Below are positions 40,306-48,621 of a stretch of DNA of 64,000 nt, piece by piece. The translations under genes and the position numbers were made by a program. Position 1 is the stretch's first letter. Each line of letters opens with the position of its first letter. The stretch comes from Stenotrophomonas maltophilia (GTDB lineage: Bacteria; Pseudomonadota; Gammaproteobacteria; Xanthomonadales; Xanthomonadaceae): assembly GCF_025642255.1 (NCBI RefSeq), contig NZ_CP106759.1, forward strand, positions 124,001 through 188,000, written 5' to 3'. The notes under the pieces were generated by a model, which saw only the letters and a program-made list of their open reading frames with translations, did not search any database and was not told the origin of the DNA.

Positions 40306-40409
40306 CAGGCTTCCTTGTCGGCGGCGTCGCCGGAAGGGTTCCGGCAGGCAGCGTCAGGCACAGCATCCCTGTTGCCGACGACAGCGGCAAGCGTGACCCA
40401 CGTCCCTGT

Positions 40410-41216
40410 TCAGGTCGCTGCCGGCCCGGTGAGCGTGGTGTGTGCAGCGGCGATCAACTGCGGGGTGGTCGGCCCCGCGCTGCGTACCACCCGCAGGCCC
40501 AGCGCCTGCGCCTGCACGCCCAGCCGTTCGCTGGCGACCAGCGCGGTGGCATGGGCCTGCAGCCGCTGCTGCCACTGCGGCGACAGCTGCTCCCACACAC
40601 GTTGCAGGGCTTCACCGCTGCTGACCGCCATCAGCCAGGGCGCAGAACACTGCCCCAGCCGTGACAGGGCGCGAGGCGACAGGCGCAGTGGTTGGCGCCG
40701 ATAGACATCGGCACGTTCGATGCTGGCACCCGCCGCCTGCAGCCGGGCGGCAATCAGGCCCCGGCCACCGGGCGCGGTGACCAGCCCGATCCGCAGGCCC
40801 TGTACCGCCGCCAGTACAGGCAGGGCCAGCAACCCCTCGCTGTCCATCCGCCGCGGCGCGTGGACCTCGCTGATGCCGTGCGCCTGCAACGCGCGTGTGG
40901 TGCCCTCGCCGACCGTCAGCCACGGGCTGTGCTGCGCCGGGCGCAGCGGCAGAAGCGCGGCAGCCGCCGTGACGGCTGCGGGGCTGGTGAACACCACCCG
41001 ATCGCAGTTCAGCGCGCGTTGCAGCTGGCGCACCACGGCAGGGCCCTGCAAGCGTTGCAGCCGCCACGGCGACAGCGCCACCAGCTGCCCGCCGAGCCCA
41101 GCAACGGCGCGGCGCAGCGCCGCATGCTGGCCCTGCGGACGCAGCGAGATCAGCGTCCAGCCCGCGCCGAGGCACGCGCTGCCAGTGGGTATCGTATGGT
41201 CATCCATTGCCTGCAT
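40410..41216 (-). CDS. hemD: Uroporphyrinogen-III synthase
   Basis: A 268-residue HemD. The family is weakly conserved, but the two-lobed alternation is visible: TLISLRPQGQHAALRRAVAGLGGQ at the start, VVFTSPAAVTAA in the first lobe, PGGRGLIAARLQAAGASIERADVYRR at the hinge and LMAVSSGEALQRVWEQL in the second. It closes hydroxymethylbilane to uroporphyrinogen III. The start may be ATG 41216 or 41207. Clustering with hemX and hemY supports the call. Confidence 0.87.
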   Translation of the reverse strand: MQAMDDHTIPTGSACLGAGWTLISLRPQGQHAALRRAVAGLGGQLVALSPWRLQRLQGPAVVRQLQRALNCDRVVFTSPAAVTAAAALLPLRPAQHSPWLTVGEGTTRALQAHGISEVHAPRRMDSEGLLALPVLAAVQGLRIGLVTAPGGRGLIAARLQAAGASIERADVYRRQPLRLSPRALSRLGQCSAPWLMAVSSGEALQRVWEQLSPQWQQRLQAHATALVASERLGVQAQALGLRVVRSAGPTTPQLIAAAHTTLTGPAAT

Positions 41217-41251
41217 TATGCGGGCCCGCCGTTGTCGTGGTTGCTGCTCCG

Positions 41252-41719
41252 ATGTCCGTTGATGCCCTGAGCTCCTCGTTGGCCTCCCTGCAGGAGGTGC
41301 TGGACTGCATGCCTGCGGTCCGTGCCATGCAGATCCGCCTGGACGGCTATGCCGATGGCGTGCTGCGCATCACCGCGCCGCTGACGGCGAACGTCAACGA
41401 CAAGGGCAACGCCTTCGGCGGCAGCCTGGCCTCGGTGCTGACCCTGTCCGGCTGGGCGCTGGTCAGCCTGCGCCTGCGCCTGGCCGGCCACGATGCCGAG
41501 GTCTACGTGGCCGACAGCAACCTGCGCTACCTGGCACCGGTCTACGAAGACCTGCACGCGCATGCCGAGGCGGCCGAAAGCGGTGCCTGGGACACCTTCC
41601 TGGCCACCTTCCGCCAGCGTCGCAAGGCCCGCATCAGCATCATCGCTACCCAGCCGGCCGCCGACGGCCGGGCCGCTGCCGAGTTCAGCGGTCGCTTCGT
41701 TGCCTTCGCCAAAGGGTAG
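41252..41719 (+). CDS. YiiD C-terminal-like hotdog protein (putative thioesterase)
   Basis: A 155-residue protein starting at ATG 41252 (MSVDALSSSLASLQEVLD). The pattern LTANVNDKGNAFGGSLASVLTLSGWALVSLRL is characteristic of the YiiD_C/thioesterase-like hotdog domain. The E. coli YiiD acetyltransferase half is absent, so this is a stand-alone hotdog unit. It is divergent from hemD with 35 bases between starts. The substrate is unknown. Confidence 0.83.
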   Translation: MSVDALSSSLASLQEVLDCMPAVRAMQIRLDGYADGVLRITAPLTANVNDKGNAFGGSLASVLTLSGWALVSLRLRLAGHDAEVYVADSNLRYLAPVYEDLHAHAEAAESGAWDTFLATFRQRRKARISIIATQPAADGRAAAEFSGRFVAFAKG

Positions 41720-41751
41720 GATGGCAGGCTGACGCCCTGCGGAAACCCCTG

Positions 41752-42177
41752 ATGCGCCGCCTCATCCAGATCCTGTTGTGTTCCCTGCTGCTGGTCAGCG
41801 CCATGGCCGGTGCCGACGAGCTGAGCCGCAAGCAGCGCAAGATGCTGGAAGAGACCCAGATCGCCTACGGGGCGACGATCCGCTGGGGCAGCATGGACGA
41901 CGCCATCGGCTACCTGGATCCGGTGCTGCGCAAGGAAAAGCCGCCCACCGAGTTCGAGCTCAACCGTTATGCACAGCTGCGGGTGTCCTCCTACCGCGAG
42001 CGCAGCAGCGCCTCGCTGCCCGATGGCCAAGTCGAGCGCCGGGTGGAAATCGGCGTCATCAACCAGAACACCCAGGCCGAGCGCACCGTGGTGGTGACCG
42101 AGCGGTGGCGCTGGGATGCCGAGGCCAAGCGCTGGTGGCAGGCCGGCGGCCTGCCGGATCTGTGGCAGGGGCAGTGA
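41752..42177 (+). CDS. Exported hypothetical protein
   Basis: A 141-residue protein with a signal peptide (MRRLIQILLCSLLLVSAMAGA). The mature part is basic and aromatic at its end (RWRWDAEAKRWWQAGGLPDLW), with LSRKQRKMLEETQIAYGATIRWG near the start. It resembles Xanthomonadaceae periplasmic proteins of unknown role; I do not recognise a functional motif. It follows the YiiD-like gene after 32 bases. Confidence 0.72.
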   Translation: MRRLIQILLCSLLLVSAMAGADELSRKQRKMLEETQIAYGATIRWGSMDDAIGYLDPVLRKEKPPTEFELNRYAQLRVSSYRERSSASLPDGQVERRVEIGVINQNTQAERTVVVTERWRWDAEAKRWWQAGGLPDLWQGQ

Positions 42178-42233
42178 CGGGCCGCGTCCGGCTTGTGCGA
42201 CAATCGGCGCCCGCTTATCGACCCGTGACCTGA

Positions 42234-42671
42234 GTGAATTACGAAGAGTTGCTGGCCTTTGCAGGCCGAAACCCGATGCTGTCCGCGGCCCTGGTCGGCC
42301 TGACCGTGGCCCTCATCGTCACCGAAATCCGCCGCCTGTTCCGGGGCTTCAAGGGCATCAAGCCCGCCGAACTGACCCAGCTGATGAATGCGGGCGGCAC
42401 GGTGGTGGTGGACCTGTCCGCCAGCGGTGACTTCGAAAAGGGCCACATCGCCGGCAGCCGCAATGCGCAGGCCAGCGCGTTCGGCCCGGAGCACAAGCTC
42501 GTGGCCAGCGCCAAGCAGGCGCCGGTGGTTCTGGTGTGCCGAAACGGCAACGCATCGGAAACCGCCGCCAAGGCGCTGAAGAAGGCCGGTTTCGAAAAGG
42601 TCTTCGTGCTCGAGGGCGGCATTCCCGCCTGGCAGCAGGCCGAACTGCCGCTGGTCAAGGGCCGCAACTGA
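42234..42671 (+). CDS. Membrane-anchored rhodanese-like protein (YibN type)
   Basis: A 145-residue protein starting at GTG 42234. One N-terminal membrane helix (MLSAALVGLTVALIVTEI) is followed by a rhodanese domain with the active-site loop VCRNGNASETAA (C102). It may relay sulfur or act on thiosulfate-like donors. In E. coli the order is yibN-grxC-secB-gpsA; here it is the same without grxC, which supports the identification. Confidence 0.88.
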   Translation: MNYEELLAFAGRNPMLSAALVGLTVALIVTEIRRLFRGFKGIKPAELTQLMNAGGTVVVDLSASGDFEKGHIAGSRNAQASAFGPEHKLVASAKQAPVVLVCRNGNASETAAKALKKAGFEKVFVLEGGIPAWQQAELPLVKGRN

Positions 42672-42771
42672 TTGCCGCAGGTGGCGGATCCGGCCTTGTA
42701 TGGGCCTGATGCCGCCCCCATCGCAGTAATTCGACCCTAGTTTTCATTGCATTCACCTGGAGTTACTGGAA

Positions 42772-43290
42772 ATGTCCGAAGAGATCACCAACGGCGCCGC
42801 TGCGCCGGTCGATGCCGCTACCGGCCCCGCTTTCACCGTCGAGAAGATCTACGTCAAGGACGTCTCCTTCGAGTCGCCGAACGCACCGACCATCTTCAAT
42901 GACCAGGTGCAGCCGGAGCTGCAGCTGAATCTGAACCAGCAGGTGCAGCGCCTGGGTGAGAACGCGTTCGAAGTCGTGCTGGCCGTCACCCTGACCTGCC
43001 AGGCCGGTGAGCGCACCGCCTACGTGGCCGAAGTGAAGCAGGCCGGCGTGTTCGGCCTGGTCGGCCTGGACCCGCAGTCGATCGACGTGCTGCTCGGCAC
43101 CCAGTGCCCGAACATCCTGTTCCCGTACGTGCGCCAGCTGGTCAGCGATCTGATCCAGGCCGGCGGCTTCCCGCCGTTCTTCCTGCAGCCGATCAACTTC
43201 GAAGGCCTGTACGCAGAAACCCTGCGCCAGCGCCAGGAGCAGGGCGACGCACCGTCGCTGGCTGACTCCGAGCCGGCCGGCAACGCCTGA
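42772..43290 (+). CDS. secB: Protein-export chaperone SecB
   Basis: A 172-residue Sec[62 protein letters not shown] are strong family signatures, the last forming the SecA/peptide-binding region. The acidic tail is slightly longer than in E. coli. SecB keeps preproteins unfolded and hands them to SecA. It is followed after 19 bases by gpsA. Confidence 0.96.
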   Translation: MSEEITNGAAAPVDAATGPAFTVEKIYVKDVSFESPNAPTIFNDQVQPELQLNLNQQVQRLGENAFEVVLAVTLTCQAGERTAYVAEVKQAGVFGLVGLDPQSIDVLLGTQCPNILFPYVRQLVSDLIQAGGFPPFFLQPINFEGLYAETLRQRQEQGDAPSLADSEPAGNA

Positions 43291-43309
43291 ATCCGTCGCG
43301 ACGTCACGG

Positions 43310-44335
43310 ATGAGCACTACCGCTGACAAGATCGCCGTGCTGGGCGCCGGTTCCTGGGGAACCGCGCTGGCCAGCCTGCTCGCCCGGCACGGTCATCCGA
43401 CCGTGCTGTGGGGGCGTGATGCCGCCGTGGTCGAGGCCATCGACCAGCGCCACGAGAATCCGCGCTACCTGCCGGGCATCCCGCTGCCGGACAGCCTGCA
43501 TGCCACCACCGACCTGGCGTCGGCGGTGCACGGTGCCGCCTGGATCCTGGTGGTGACCCCGTCGCACGCGTTCAACGAGACCGTGCGCGCGCTGGCGCCG
43601 CTGCGTCCGGCCGGTGCCGGCGTGGCCTGGGCGACCAAGGGTTTCGAGCCCGGCTCCGGCCGTTTCCTGCATGAAGTCGCGCGCGAGATCCTCGGCGAGG
43701 ACGTGCCGCTGGCTGTCGTCACCGGGCCGTCGTTCGCCAAGGAAGTCACCCAGGGCCTGCCCACCGCGATCACCGTGCACGGCGACGTGCCGGCGTTCGC
43801 GCAGACCGTGGCCGAAGCGATGCATGGCCCGGCGTTCCGTGCCTACACCGGCGACGACATGGTCGGTGCCGAGCTGGGGGGCGCGATGAAGAACGTGCTG
43901 GCCGTGGCCACCGGCGTTGCCGATGGCATGCAGCTGGGCCTCAACGCCCGTGCCGGCCTGATCACCCGCGGCCTCAACGAGATGCTGCGGCTGGCCGCGG
44001 CAATCGGTGCCAAGCCGGAAACCCTGATGGGTCTGGCGGGCCTGGGCGATCTGGTGCTGACCTGCACCGGCGACCTGTCGCGCAACCGCCGCCTGGGCCT
44101 GGCCCTGGGCCGCGGGCAGACCCTGCAGGATGCCGTGCGCGAGATCGGGCAGGTGGTCGAATCGGTGCAGACGGCCGATGAGGTGATGCGTCAGGCACGC
44201 CGACACGGCATCGACCTGCCGATCTCCGATGGCGTACGCGCCGTACTGCACGGCGAGCAGACCCCGGCAGAGGGCCTGCGCGCATTGCTGGCGCGCGAAC
44301 AGAAACCGGAATATCCGGACACGCTGTTCAAGTAA
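43310..44335 (+). CDS. gpsA: NAD(P)-dependent glycerol-3-phosphate dehydrogenase
   Basis: A 341-residue GpsA. The dinucleotide-binding loop is [43 protein letters not shown], and the substrate-binding lysine segment [17 protein letters not shown] are diagnostic. It makes sn-glycerol-3-phosphate for phospholipid synthesis. secB-gpsA adjacency is conserved in gamma-proteobacteria. A rho-independent terminator follows. Confidence 0.96.
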   Translation: MSTTADKIAVLGAGSWGTALASLLARHGHPTVLWGRDAAVVEAIDQRHENPRYLPGIPLPDSLHATTDLASAVHGAAWILVVTPSHAFNETVRALAPLRPAGAGVAWATKGFEPGSGRFLHEVAREILGEDVPLAVVTGPSFAKEVTQGLPTAITVHGDVPAFAQTVAEAMHGPAFRAYTGDDMVGAELGGAMKNVLAVATGVADGMQLGLNARAGLITRGLNEMLRLAAAIGAKPETLMGLAGLGDLVLTCTGDLSRNRRLGLALGRGQTLQDAVREIGQVVESVQTADEVMRQARRHGIDLPISDGVRAVLHGEQTPAEGLRALLAREQKPEYPDTLFK

Positions 44336-44338
44336 CCG

Positions 44339-44367
44339 AAAACCCCGGCCAAGCGCCGGGGTTTTTT
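44339..44367 (+). terminator. gpsA rho-independent terminator
   Basis: AAAACCCCGGC, loop CAAGC, GCCGGGGTTTTTT beginning right after the gpsA stop. The T-run is clear. Confidence 0.9.
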
Positions 44368-44416
44368 CATCAGGGAGTACCCCATGCGGGTGCCGGACCG
44401 GAGACAGACTTTGGTG

Positions 44417-44470
44417 GGTGCCAAGCTTGCTTGGCATCACGCGCGCAGCATATCCACGCATGGCGTGGAT
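44417..44470. repeat. Two adjacent Stenotrophomonas-style palindromes
   Basis: GGTGCCAAGC/GCTTGGCATC at about 44417-44437, and the 19-bp palindrome ATCCACGCATGGCGTGGAT at 44452-44470. A relative of the second occurs near 2258-2275. They lie between the convergent gpsA and SnoaL-like genes. Confidence 0.65.
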
Positions 44471-44486
44471 CCACTGCAACGCCCGA

Positions 44487-44966
44487 TCACCGCGCCCGTG
44501 GCGGCGCGTTGCCGTTGTCCATGTCCGAGAAGATCAGCCAGGGTCCATCGCCCGCGCGCGTCAGCGTCAGCGTGAACTTTCCGGTATCGCTGACGTTGCC
44601 GCCAAACGAGTAGGCACCAATGATGTAGGCCGTGCTCCTGTCCACCGCGTACGCCAGCGCACGCAGGCGCAGCGGGCTTCCGCCCTGTCCGGCGTAGGCG
44701 GCCGCGATCGCGTCGCGCCCGCGCACCGGCGGCTGGTGGCTCTGCAGGATGAATCCGTCTTCGGCGAACAGCGCCGCCAGTGCCTTGCCATCGCCCGCGC
44801 TCCACGCCCGCTCGTAGTCGCGCAGCACGCGATCCAGTGCCGCAGGCAGTGCCACGTCGGGCAGGCGTTCAGCGGGCGGCGGTGCGCTGCTGGCGTGCTG
44901 CGCGAGGGCAGGACCGGCCAGCAGCACGGTGGCAAGAAGGATCGCGGCATGGAAGGGTCGGCGCAT
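44487..44966 (-). CDS. Exported SnoaL/DUF4440-like protein
   Basis: A 159-residue protein starting at ATG 44966 with a signal peptide (MRRPFHAAILLATVLLAGPALA). The mature part has the NTF2-like pattern ALDRVLRDYERAWSAGDGKALAALFAEDGFILQ followed by GRDAIAAAY, typical of SgcJ/EcaC/DUF4440 proteins. These small barrels bind or isomerise diverse ligands; no reaction can be assigned. It may be co-transcribed with the gene ending at 45063. Confidence 0.8.
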   Translation of the reverse strand: MRRPFHAAILLATVLLAGPALAQHASSAPPPAERLPDVALPAALDRVLRDYERAWSAGDGKALAALFAEDGFILQSHQPPVRGRDAIAAAYAGQGGSPLRLRALAYAVDRSTAYIIGAYSFGGNVSDTGKFTLTLTRAGDGPWLIFSDMDNGNAPPRAR

Positions 44967-45062
44967 GCGAAGAGTCCCGGGCGGTGGCAGAAGCCTGGCC
45001 TCAAGAATAACCACACGGGCCGGCCCCGGATCACGCGGCCGAGGGTGCGCGAAACGTCCCTG

Positions 45063-45434
45063 TCAGCCCGGACGCAGCAAGGTGCCGGCCTGCACTGACA
45101 GTGACAGGCAGGCCATCACCAGTCCTTCCATCACGCGATCGCCCACGTACTGCTCCTCCGGCCCGTTCTGCCGGACACGCTCGGCGGCCAGCAGCATCTC
45201 CAGCGCCACCCGCAGGCCGGCGTGCGCGCAGTCGGCATCGGCCAGCGCCAGTTGACGGCCAGGCAGCGGATGGCGTTCCGGCCAGGGCAGGCCATCGGCG
45301 GCTGCGCCGCTGCCGATCCGTTTCAGCGTGGCGATGAAGGTGTTGGGGTCGGACGGGGACTGTTGGGGGGTCGCATCGGCGTCGTTGGCCGGCGCGCTGT
45401 CGGAATGCGGAGGGGGAAACTCGGGTGTGGTCAT
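45063..45434 (-). CDS. Small hypothetical protein downstream of a structured leader
   Basis: A 123-residue soluble protein starting at ATG 45434 (MTTPEFPPPHSDSAPANDADAT). A Pro/Ser/Asp-rich N-terminus precedes a helical part (AGLRVALEMLLAAERVRQN, GDRVMEGLVMACLSLSV). No signal, membrane helix or known motif is seen; it loosely recalls the small Pseudomonas DUF6124-type proteins, without proof. Upstream on the same strand lies the multi-stem RNA element, which ends 65 bases before the start. Confidence 0.65.
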   Translation of the reverse strand: MTTPEFPPPHSDSAPANDADATPQQSPSDPNTFIATLKRIGSGAAADGLPWPERHPLPGRQLALADADCAHAGLRVALEMLLAAERVRQNGPEEQYVGDRVMEGLVMACLSLSVQAGTLLRPG

Positions 45435-45499
45435 TGATGAGGCTCCGTGCAGAACAGACGGTAGCCGCCACGGATAAAGGTGGCGGGCGGAGACGTGGC

Positions 45500-45673
45500 T
45501 CGAAAACCGGGAGGTTGCTAGGCCGGCAGGCACAAGGCCTCCACGCTCCGCCCGCCATGGCCGGCGGACGCGTTGCCAGCCGGCACCACACGAGGTGACA
45601 CCGGCTGGCAACCGTAATCAAGCAACTCCACGGGTTTTCGATGCCCGGCCACCTTTTGGGGTGGCACCGCATC
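45500..45673 (-). ncRNA. Multi-stem structured RNA element (leader or small RNA)
   Basis: Read on the minus strand the region folds into: (1) a hairpin with outer GATGC/GCATC (45669-45673 with 45640-45644) and inner GCCACC/GGTGGC (45660-45665 with 45648-45653); (2) a long-range 9-bp helix TCGAAAACC/GGTTTTCGA (45633-45641 with 45500-45508); enclosed by it (3) a 12-bp hairpin GTTGCCAGCCGG/CCGGCTGGCAAC (45601-45612 with 45572-45583) and (4) TCCGCC/GGCGGA (45563-45568 with 45547-45552). Helices 1 and 2 share two bases. The layout recalls phage C4-type antisense RNAs, but I cannot confirm membership. The 462-base gap 45435-45896 holds no other gene I can support; 45721-45896 shows only a weak GATGCT/AGCATC hairpin. 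Confidence 0.55.
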
Positions 45674-45896
45674 TGTACCTGTGTCACTGCGCAACGCCAA
45701 TGAGCCGAGTTGTATTCAACCCACGATGCTCGACGCTTTCAGCATCCTCGCACACGGTTAAGTAGTCGCAGACGTTGATGGCGCAAGGGCCTCACGCGTT
45801 CGGGGAATTTGCGACACGAGTCGTGGTTGAGTGCATCAGGGCGCCACGAAATCTGGACGATTGCGTCAGCGCGGGCCAGAAGCAGGCATCGGCCCT

Positions 45897-46943
45897 CTAC
45901 GACCGCCCGCGGTCACCCGCACCATGCCTCTCGTACCAGCCTTTAGTACGGTTCACGATACGAACGACCGACAACATCACCGGCACCTCGATCAGCACAC
46001 CGACAACGGTGGCCAGTGCGGCGCCCGAATGCACACCGAAGAGCCCGACGGCGGTTGCGACCGCCAGCTCGAAGAAGTTGCTCGCGCCGATCAGCGCCGA
46101 CGGGCCGGCCACGCAATGGGCGACGCCCAGACGACGGTTGAGCAGATAGGCCAGGCCCGAAGTGAAATAGACCTGGATCAGGATGGGCACGGCGATCAGC
46201 GCGATGACCAGCGGCTGCTCGACGATCTGCTGACCTTGAAAGCCGAACAGCAGCACCAGTGTCAGTAGAAGGGCCGACAGCGAAACCGGGCCGAGTCGGG
46301 TCAGCGCCAGCTGCAGACCGGCCTCGCCGCTACGCGAAAGCATCCAGCGCCGCAGCAGGCTGGCAACACCGACAGGTGCCAGGATGTACAAACCCACTGA
46401 CAGCAGCAGGGTGTCCCACGGAACAGTGATCGCGGACATGCCGAGCAGCAACGCGACCACCGGCGCATAGGCCACCACCATGATCGCGTCGTTCAGCGCG
46501 ACCTGGCTCAACGTGAAGTTCGCATCGCCGCGGCACAGGTTGCTCCACACGAACACCATCGCGGTGCAGGGCGCGGCTGCCAGCAGGATCAGGCCGGCGA
46601 TATAGCTGTCGATCTGGCCGGCTGGCAGCCATTCCGCGAAGAGGTGACGCAGGAATACCCAGCCCAGCAGTGCCATCGAGAATGGTTTGACCGCCCAGTT
46701 GATGAACAACGTTACGCCGATGCCTTTCCAGTGCTGCTGCAACTGGCGCATTGCGCCGTAGTCGACCTTCAGCAGCATCGGGATGATCATCAGCCAGATC
46801 AGTGCCGCGACCGGCAGGTTGACCTTGGCCACTTCGGCGGACGCCAGTGCCGCAAAGGCGCCGGGCAGGAGGTGTCCCAGCAGGGTACCGGCCGCGATGC
46901 ACAGCGCGACCCACAGGGTGAGGTAGCGCTCGAACAGTCGCAT
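45897..46943 (-). CDS. Arsenite efflux permease, ACR3 family
   Basis: A 348-residue membrane protein with about ten helices, starting at ATG 46943 (MRLFERYLTLWVAL). LIWLMIIPMLLKVDYG, the cysteine-bearing AAPCTAMVFVWSNLCRGDANFTLSQVALND and ASNFFELAVATAVGLFG are ACR3 signatures; the essential cysteine is in APCTAMVFVWS. It extrudes arsenite using the proton gradient. It lies 14 bases after arsC in an arsR-arsC-acr3 operon. Confidence 0.93.
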   Translation of the reverse strand: MRLFERYLTLWVALCIAAGTLLGHLLPGAFAALASAEVAKVNLPVAALIWLMIIPMLLKVDYGAMRQLQQHWKGIGVTLFINWAVKPFSMALLGWVFLRHLFAEWLPAGQIDSYIAGLILLAAAPCTAMVFVWSNLCRGDANFTLSQVALNDAIMVVAYAPVVALLLGMSAITVPWDTLLLSVGLYILAPVGVASLLRRWMLSRSGEAGLQLALTRLGPVSLSALLLTLVLLFGFQGQQIVEQPLVIALIAVPILIQVYFTSGLAYLLNRRLGVAHCVAGPSALIGASNFFELAVATAVGLFGVHSGAALATVVGVLIEVPVMLSVVRIVNRTKGWYERHGAGDRGRS

Positions 46944-46957
46944 GCGCGCGGGCGCCG

Positions 46958-47461
46958 TCACGGTGTGCTGTCGGTCGGCTGCAACCGGCCGATCTGATCC
47001 AGAGCGTTCTGCATTGCCTCGCGGTCGGACCACAACGATCCGGGCAGATCGATCAACGCACGCAGCCGCGATTTTACGATGGCATGCGCGCGCGCAAATG
47101 CGGCTGCTTTCTCGGCATCGCTGCCTGCAACTGCGGCGGGATCCGGCTGGCCCCAGTGGCTGCGAATGAAGTCGCCAAACACCACCGGGCAGGCGTCTGC
47201 CGCGGCCGAATCGCACACGGTGATCACCAGATCCATGGGCGCAGCATCCACGAACTCATCCCACGATTTGCTGCGCAGCCCATCGATGGTGATTCCTTCG
47301 GCCTGCAGCTGAGCGAGTGCGAATGGGTTGACCTGGCCGGTGGGGTGGCTGCCTGCGCTGAATGCATTGAAACGTTCAGCGCCCCAGGCTCGCAGCGTGG
47401 CCTCGGCAAGGACGCTGCGGGCGCTGTTGCCGGTACAGAGGAACAGGACGTTGTGTGTCAT
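46958..47461 (-). CDS. arsC: Arsenate reductase, LMW-phosphatase/thioredoxin-type
   Basis: A 167-residue protein starting at ATG 47461. The N-terminal P-loop FLCTGNSARS is the CX5R motif with nucleophilic C9. Two further cysteines in VCDSAAADACP match the redox-relay cysteines of thioredoxin-coupled ArsC. It reduces arsenate to arsenite, which the downstream ACR3 pump exports. The C-terminal residues after the catalytic domain are typical of the proteobacterial branch. Confidence 0.9.
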   Translation of the reverse strand: MTHNVLFLCTGNSARSVLAEATLRAWGAERFNAFSAGSHPTGQVNPFALAQLQAEGITIDGLRSKSWDEFVDAAPMDLVITVCDSAAADACPVVFGDFIRSHWGQPDPAAVAGSDAEKAAAFARAHAIVKSRLRALIDLPGSLWSDREAMQNALDQIGRLQPTDSTP

Positions 47462-47499
47462 GGTGCAGTCGTTGTGATGGCAGGAGGTTGGATCGGACT

Positions 47500-47829
47500 T
47501 CAGCACTTGCATGCGGGCGCAGCGGGCCCGCACTCCTCGCTCGGCGAACCCGCGCAGCAGTTGTGCGTGAGGTACTCGATCAAGCCGGTCATGGCGGCGA
47601 AGTTGGCGCGGTAACAGACATTGCGGCCCTGGCTCTCGTTCTCCACCAGGCCGGCCTGTACCAGCTCCTTCAGGTGGAAGCTGAGTGTGGCCGGTGGCAC
47701 CTGCAGGGCCGCCCCGATGTCACCGGCCACGCGCCCCGCTGGACCGGCTTCCACCAGCAGGCGGAAGGCCGCCAGGCGGGTGGCGTGGCCCAGCGCGGTG
47801 AGCGCGACGATTGCATTTGACGTTTCCAT
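47500..47829 (-). CDS. arsR: ArsR-family arsenic-responsive repressor
   Basis: A 109-residue winged-helix repressor starting at ATG 47829 (METSNAIVALTALGH). The DNA-binding helix region is VPPATLSFHLKELVQAGLV followed by QGRNVCYRANF. The C-terminus holds a cysteine cluster (NCCAGSPSEEC ... ACKC) that probably binds arsenite, rather than the CxC in the recognition helix of the E. coli plasmid type. It leads arsC-acr3 and is divergent from arsH with only 17 bases between start codons. Confidence 0.92.
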   Translation of the reverse strand: METSNAIVALTALGHATRLAAFRLLVEAGPAGRVAGDIGAALQVPPATLSFHLKELVQAGLVENESQGRNVCYRANFAAMTGLIEYLTHNCCAGSPSEECGPAAPACKC

Positions 47830-47850
47830 ATTTCTAGAATAGTCGAATGA
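47825..47850. promoter_or_regulatory. Overlapping arsR/arsH start region
   Basis: The two start codons are separated by 17 bases, containing the near-palindrome ATTTCTAGAAT. A repressor bound here would cover both start sites. Promoters for each gene must lie inside the opposite coding region or the transcripts are nearly leaderless. Confidence 0.5.
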
Positions 47851-48587
47851 ATAAGACGATCGCAAGTACCCAGCTGCCGAATCTGAGGGAAGCCTCGCTG
47901 CCCCAGCCCGACCCCAGCCTGCTCGCCGCGGGGAATCTGGGACCGCCCCGCATCCTGCTGCTCTACGGTTCGCTGAGGCCGCAGTCGTTCAGCCGCAAGC
48001 TGGCCCTGGAAGCCGAGCGGCTCCTGCAGCATCTGGGTTGCGAAACCCGGGTGTTCGATCCGCATGCGCTTCCGATGGTGGACAGCGTGGACAGGAGCCA
48101 TCCCGAAGTGCAGCGGCTGCGCGCGTGGTCGCAGTGGTCTGAGGGGCAGGTGTGGGTCAGCCCGGAACGGCACGGTACCGTCACCGGCGTGTTCAAGAAC
48201 CAGATCGACTGGCTGCCGCTGGAGGACGGCAGCGTGCGGCCCACGCAGGGCAGAACGTTGGCCGTGATGCAGGTGAGTGGCGGCTCCCAATCGTTCAACA
48301 CCGTCAACACCCTGAGGGTGTTGGGGCGCTGGATGCGCATGCTGACCATCCCCAACCAGTCTTCGGTGGCCAAGGCCTGGCAGGAGTTCGATGAGGACGG
48401 ACGAATGAAGCCCTCGCCATACTACGACCGGGTGGTGGATGTCATGGAGGAACTGGTGAAGTTCACTCTGTTGACGCGGGGCCGGGCGGACTACCTGGTG
48501 GATCGCTACAGCGAGCGCAAGGGCGACGCTGCAGCGGCAGTGCTGGCGCAGGCCGCAGGGGCGACGACCGCAGCCGGCACCGGGTGA
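47847..48587 (+). CDS. arsH: ArsH NADPH-dependent FMN reductase
   Basis: A 246-residue flavoprotein. [25 protein letters not shown] is the flavodoxin-like FMN loop; [24 protein letters not shown] and [28 protein letters not shown] are diagnostic for ArsH. Known members oxidise trivalent organoarsenicals or provide reducing protection. The C-terminus ends in an Ala-rich tail. It diverges from arsR and is presumably induced by the same signal. Confidence 0.93.
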   Translation: MNKTIASTQLPNLREASLPQPDPSLLAAGNLGPPRILLLYGSLRPQSFSRKLALEAERLLQHLGCETRVFDPHALPMVDSVDRSHPEVQRLRAWSQWSEGQVWVSPERHGTVTGVFKNQIDWLPLEDGSVRPTQGRTLAVMQVSGGSQSFNTVNTLRVLGRWMRMLTIPNQSSVAKAWQEFDEDGRMKPSPYYDRVVDVMEELVKFTLLTRGRADYLVDRYSERKGDAAAAVLAQAAGATTAAGTG

Positions 48588-48621
48588 CGGCACTGCGCGA
48601 CGCCTCCCGGGTGCACCCGCC

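Noticed and set aside
45518..45700. A 60-codon minus-strand frame crossing the structured RNA
   Set aside because: Its codons coincide with the paired strands of helices, it has no ribosome-binding site, and the RNA structure explains the sequence constraint better. A leader peptide is not fully excluded.
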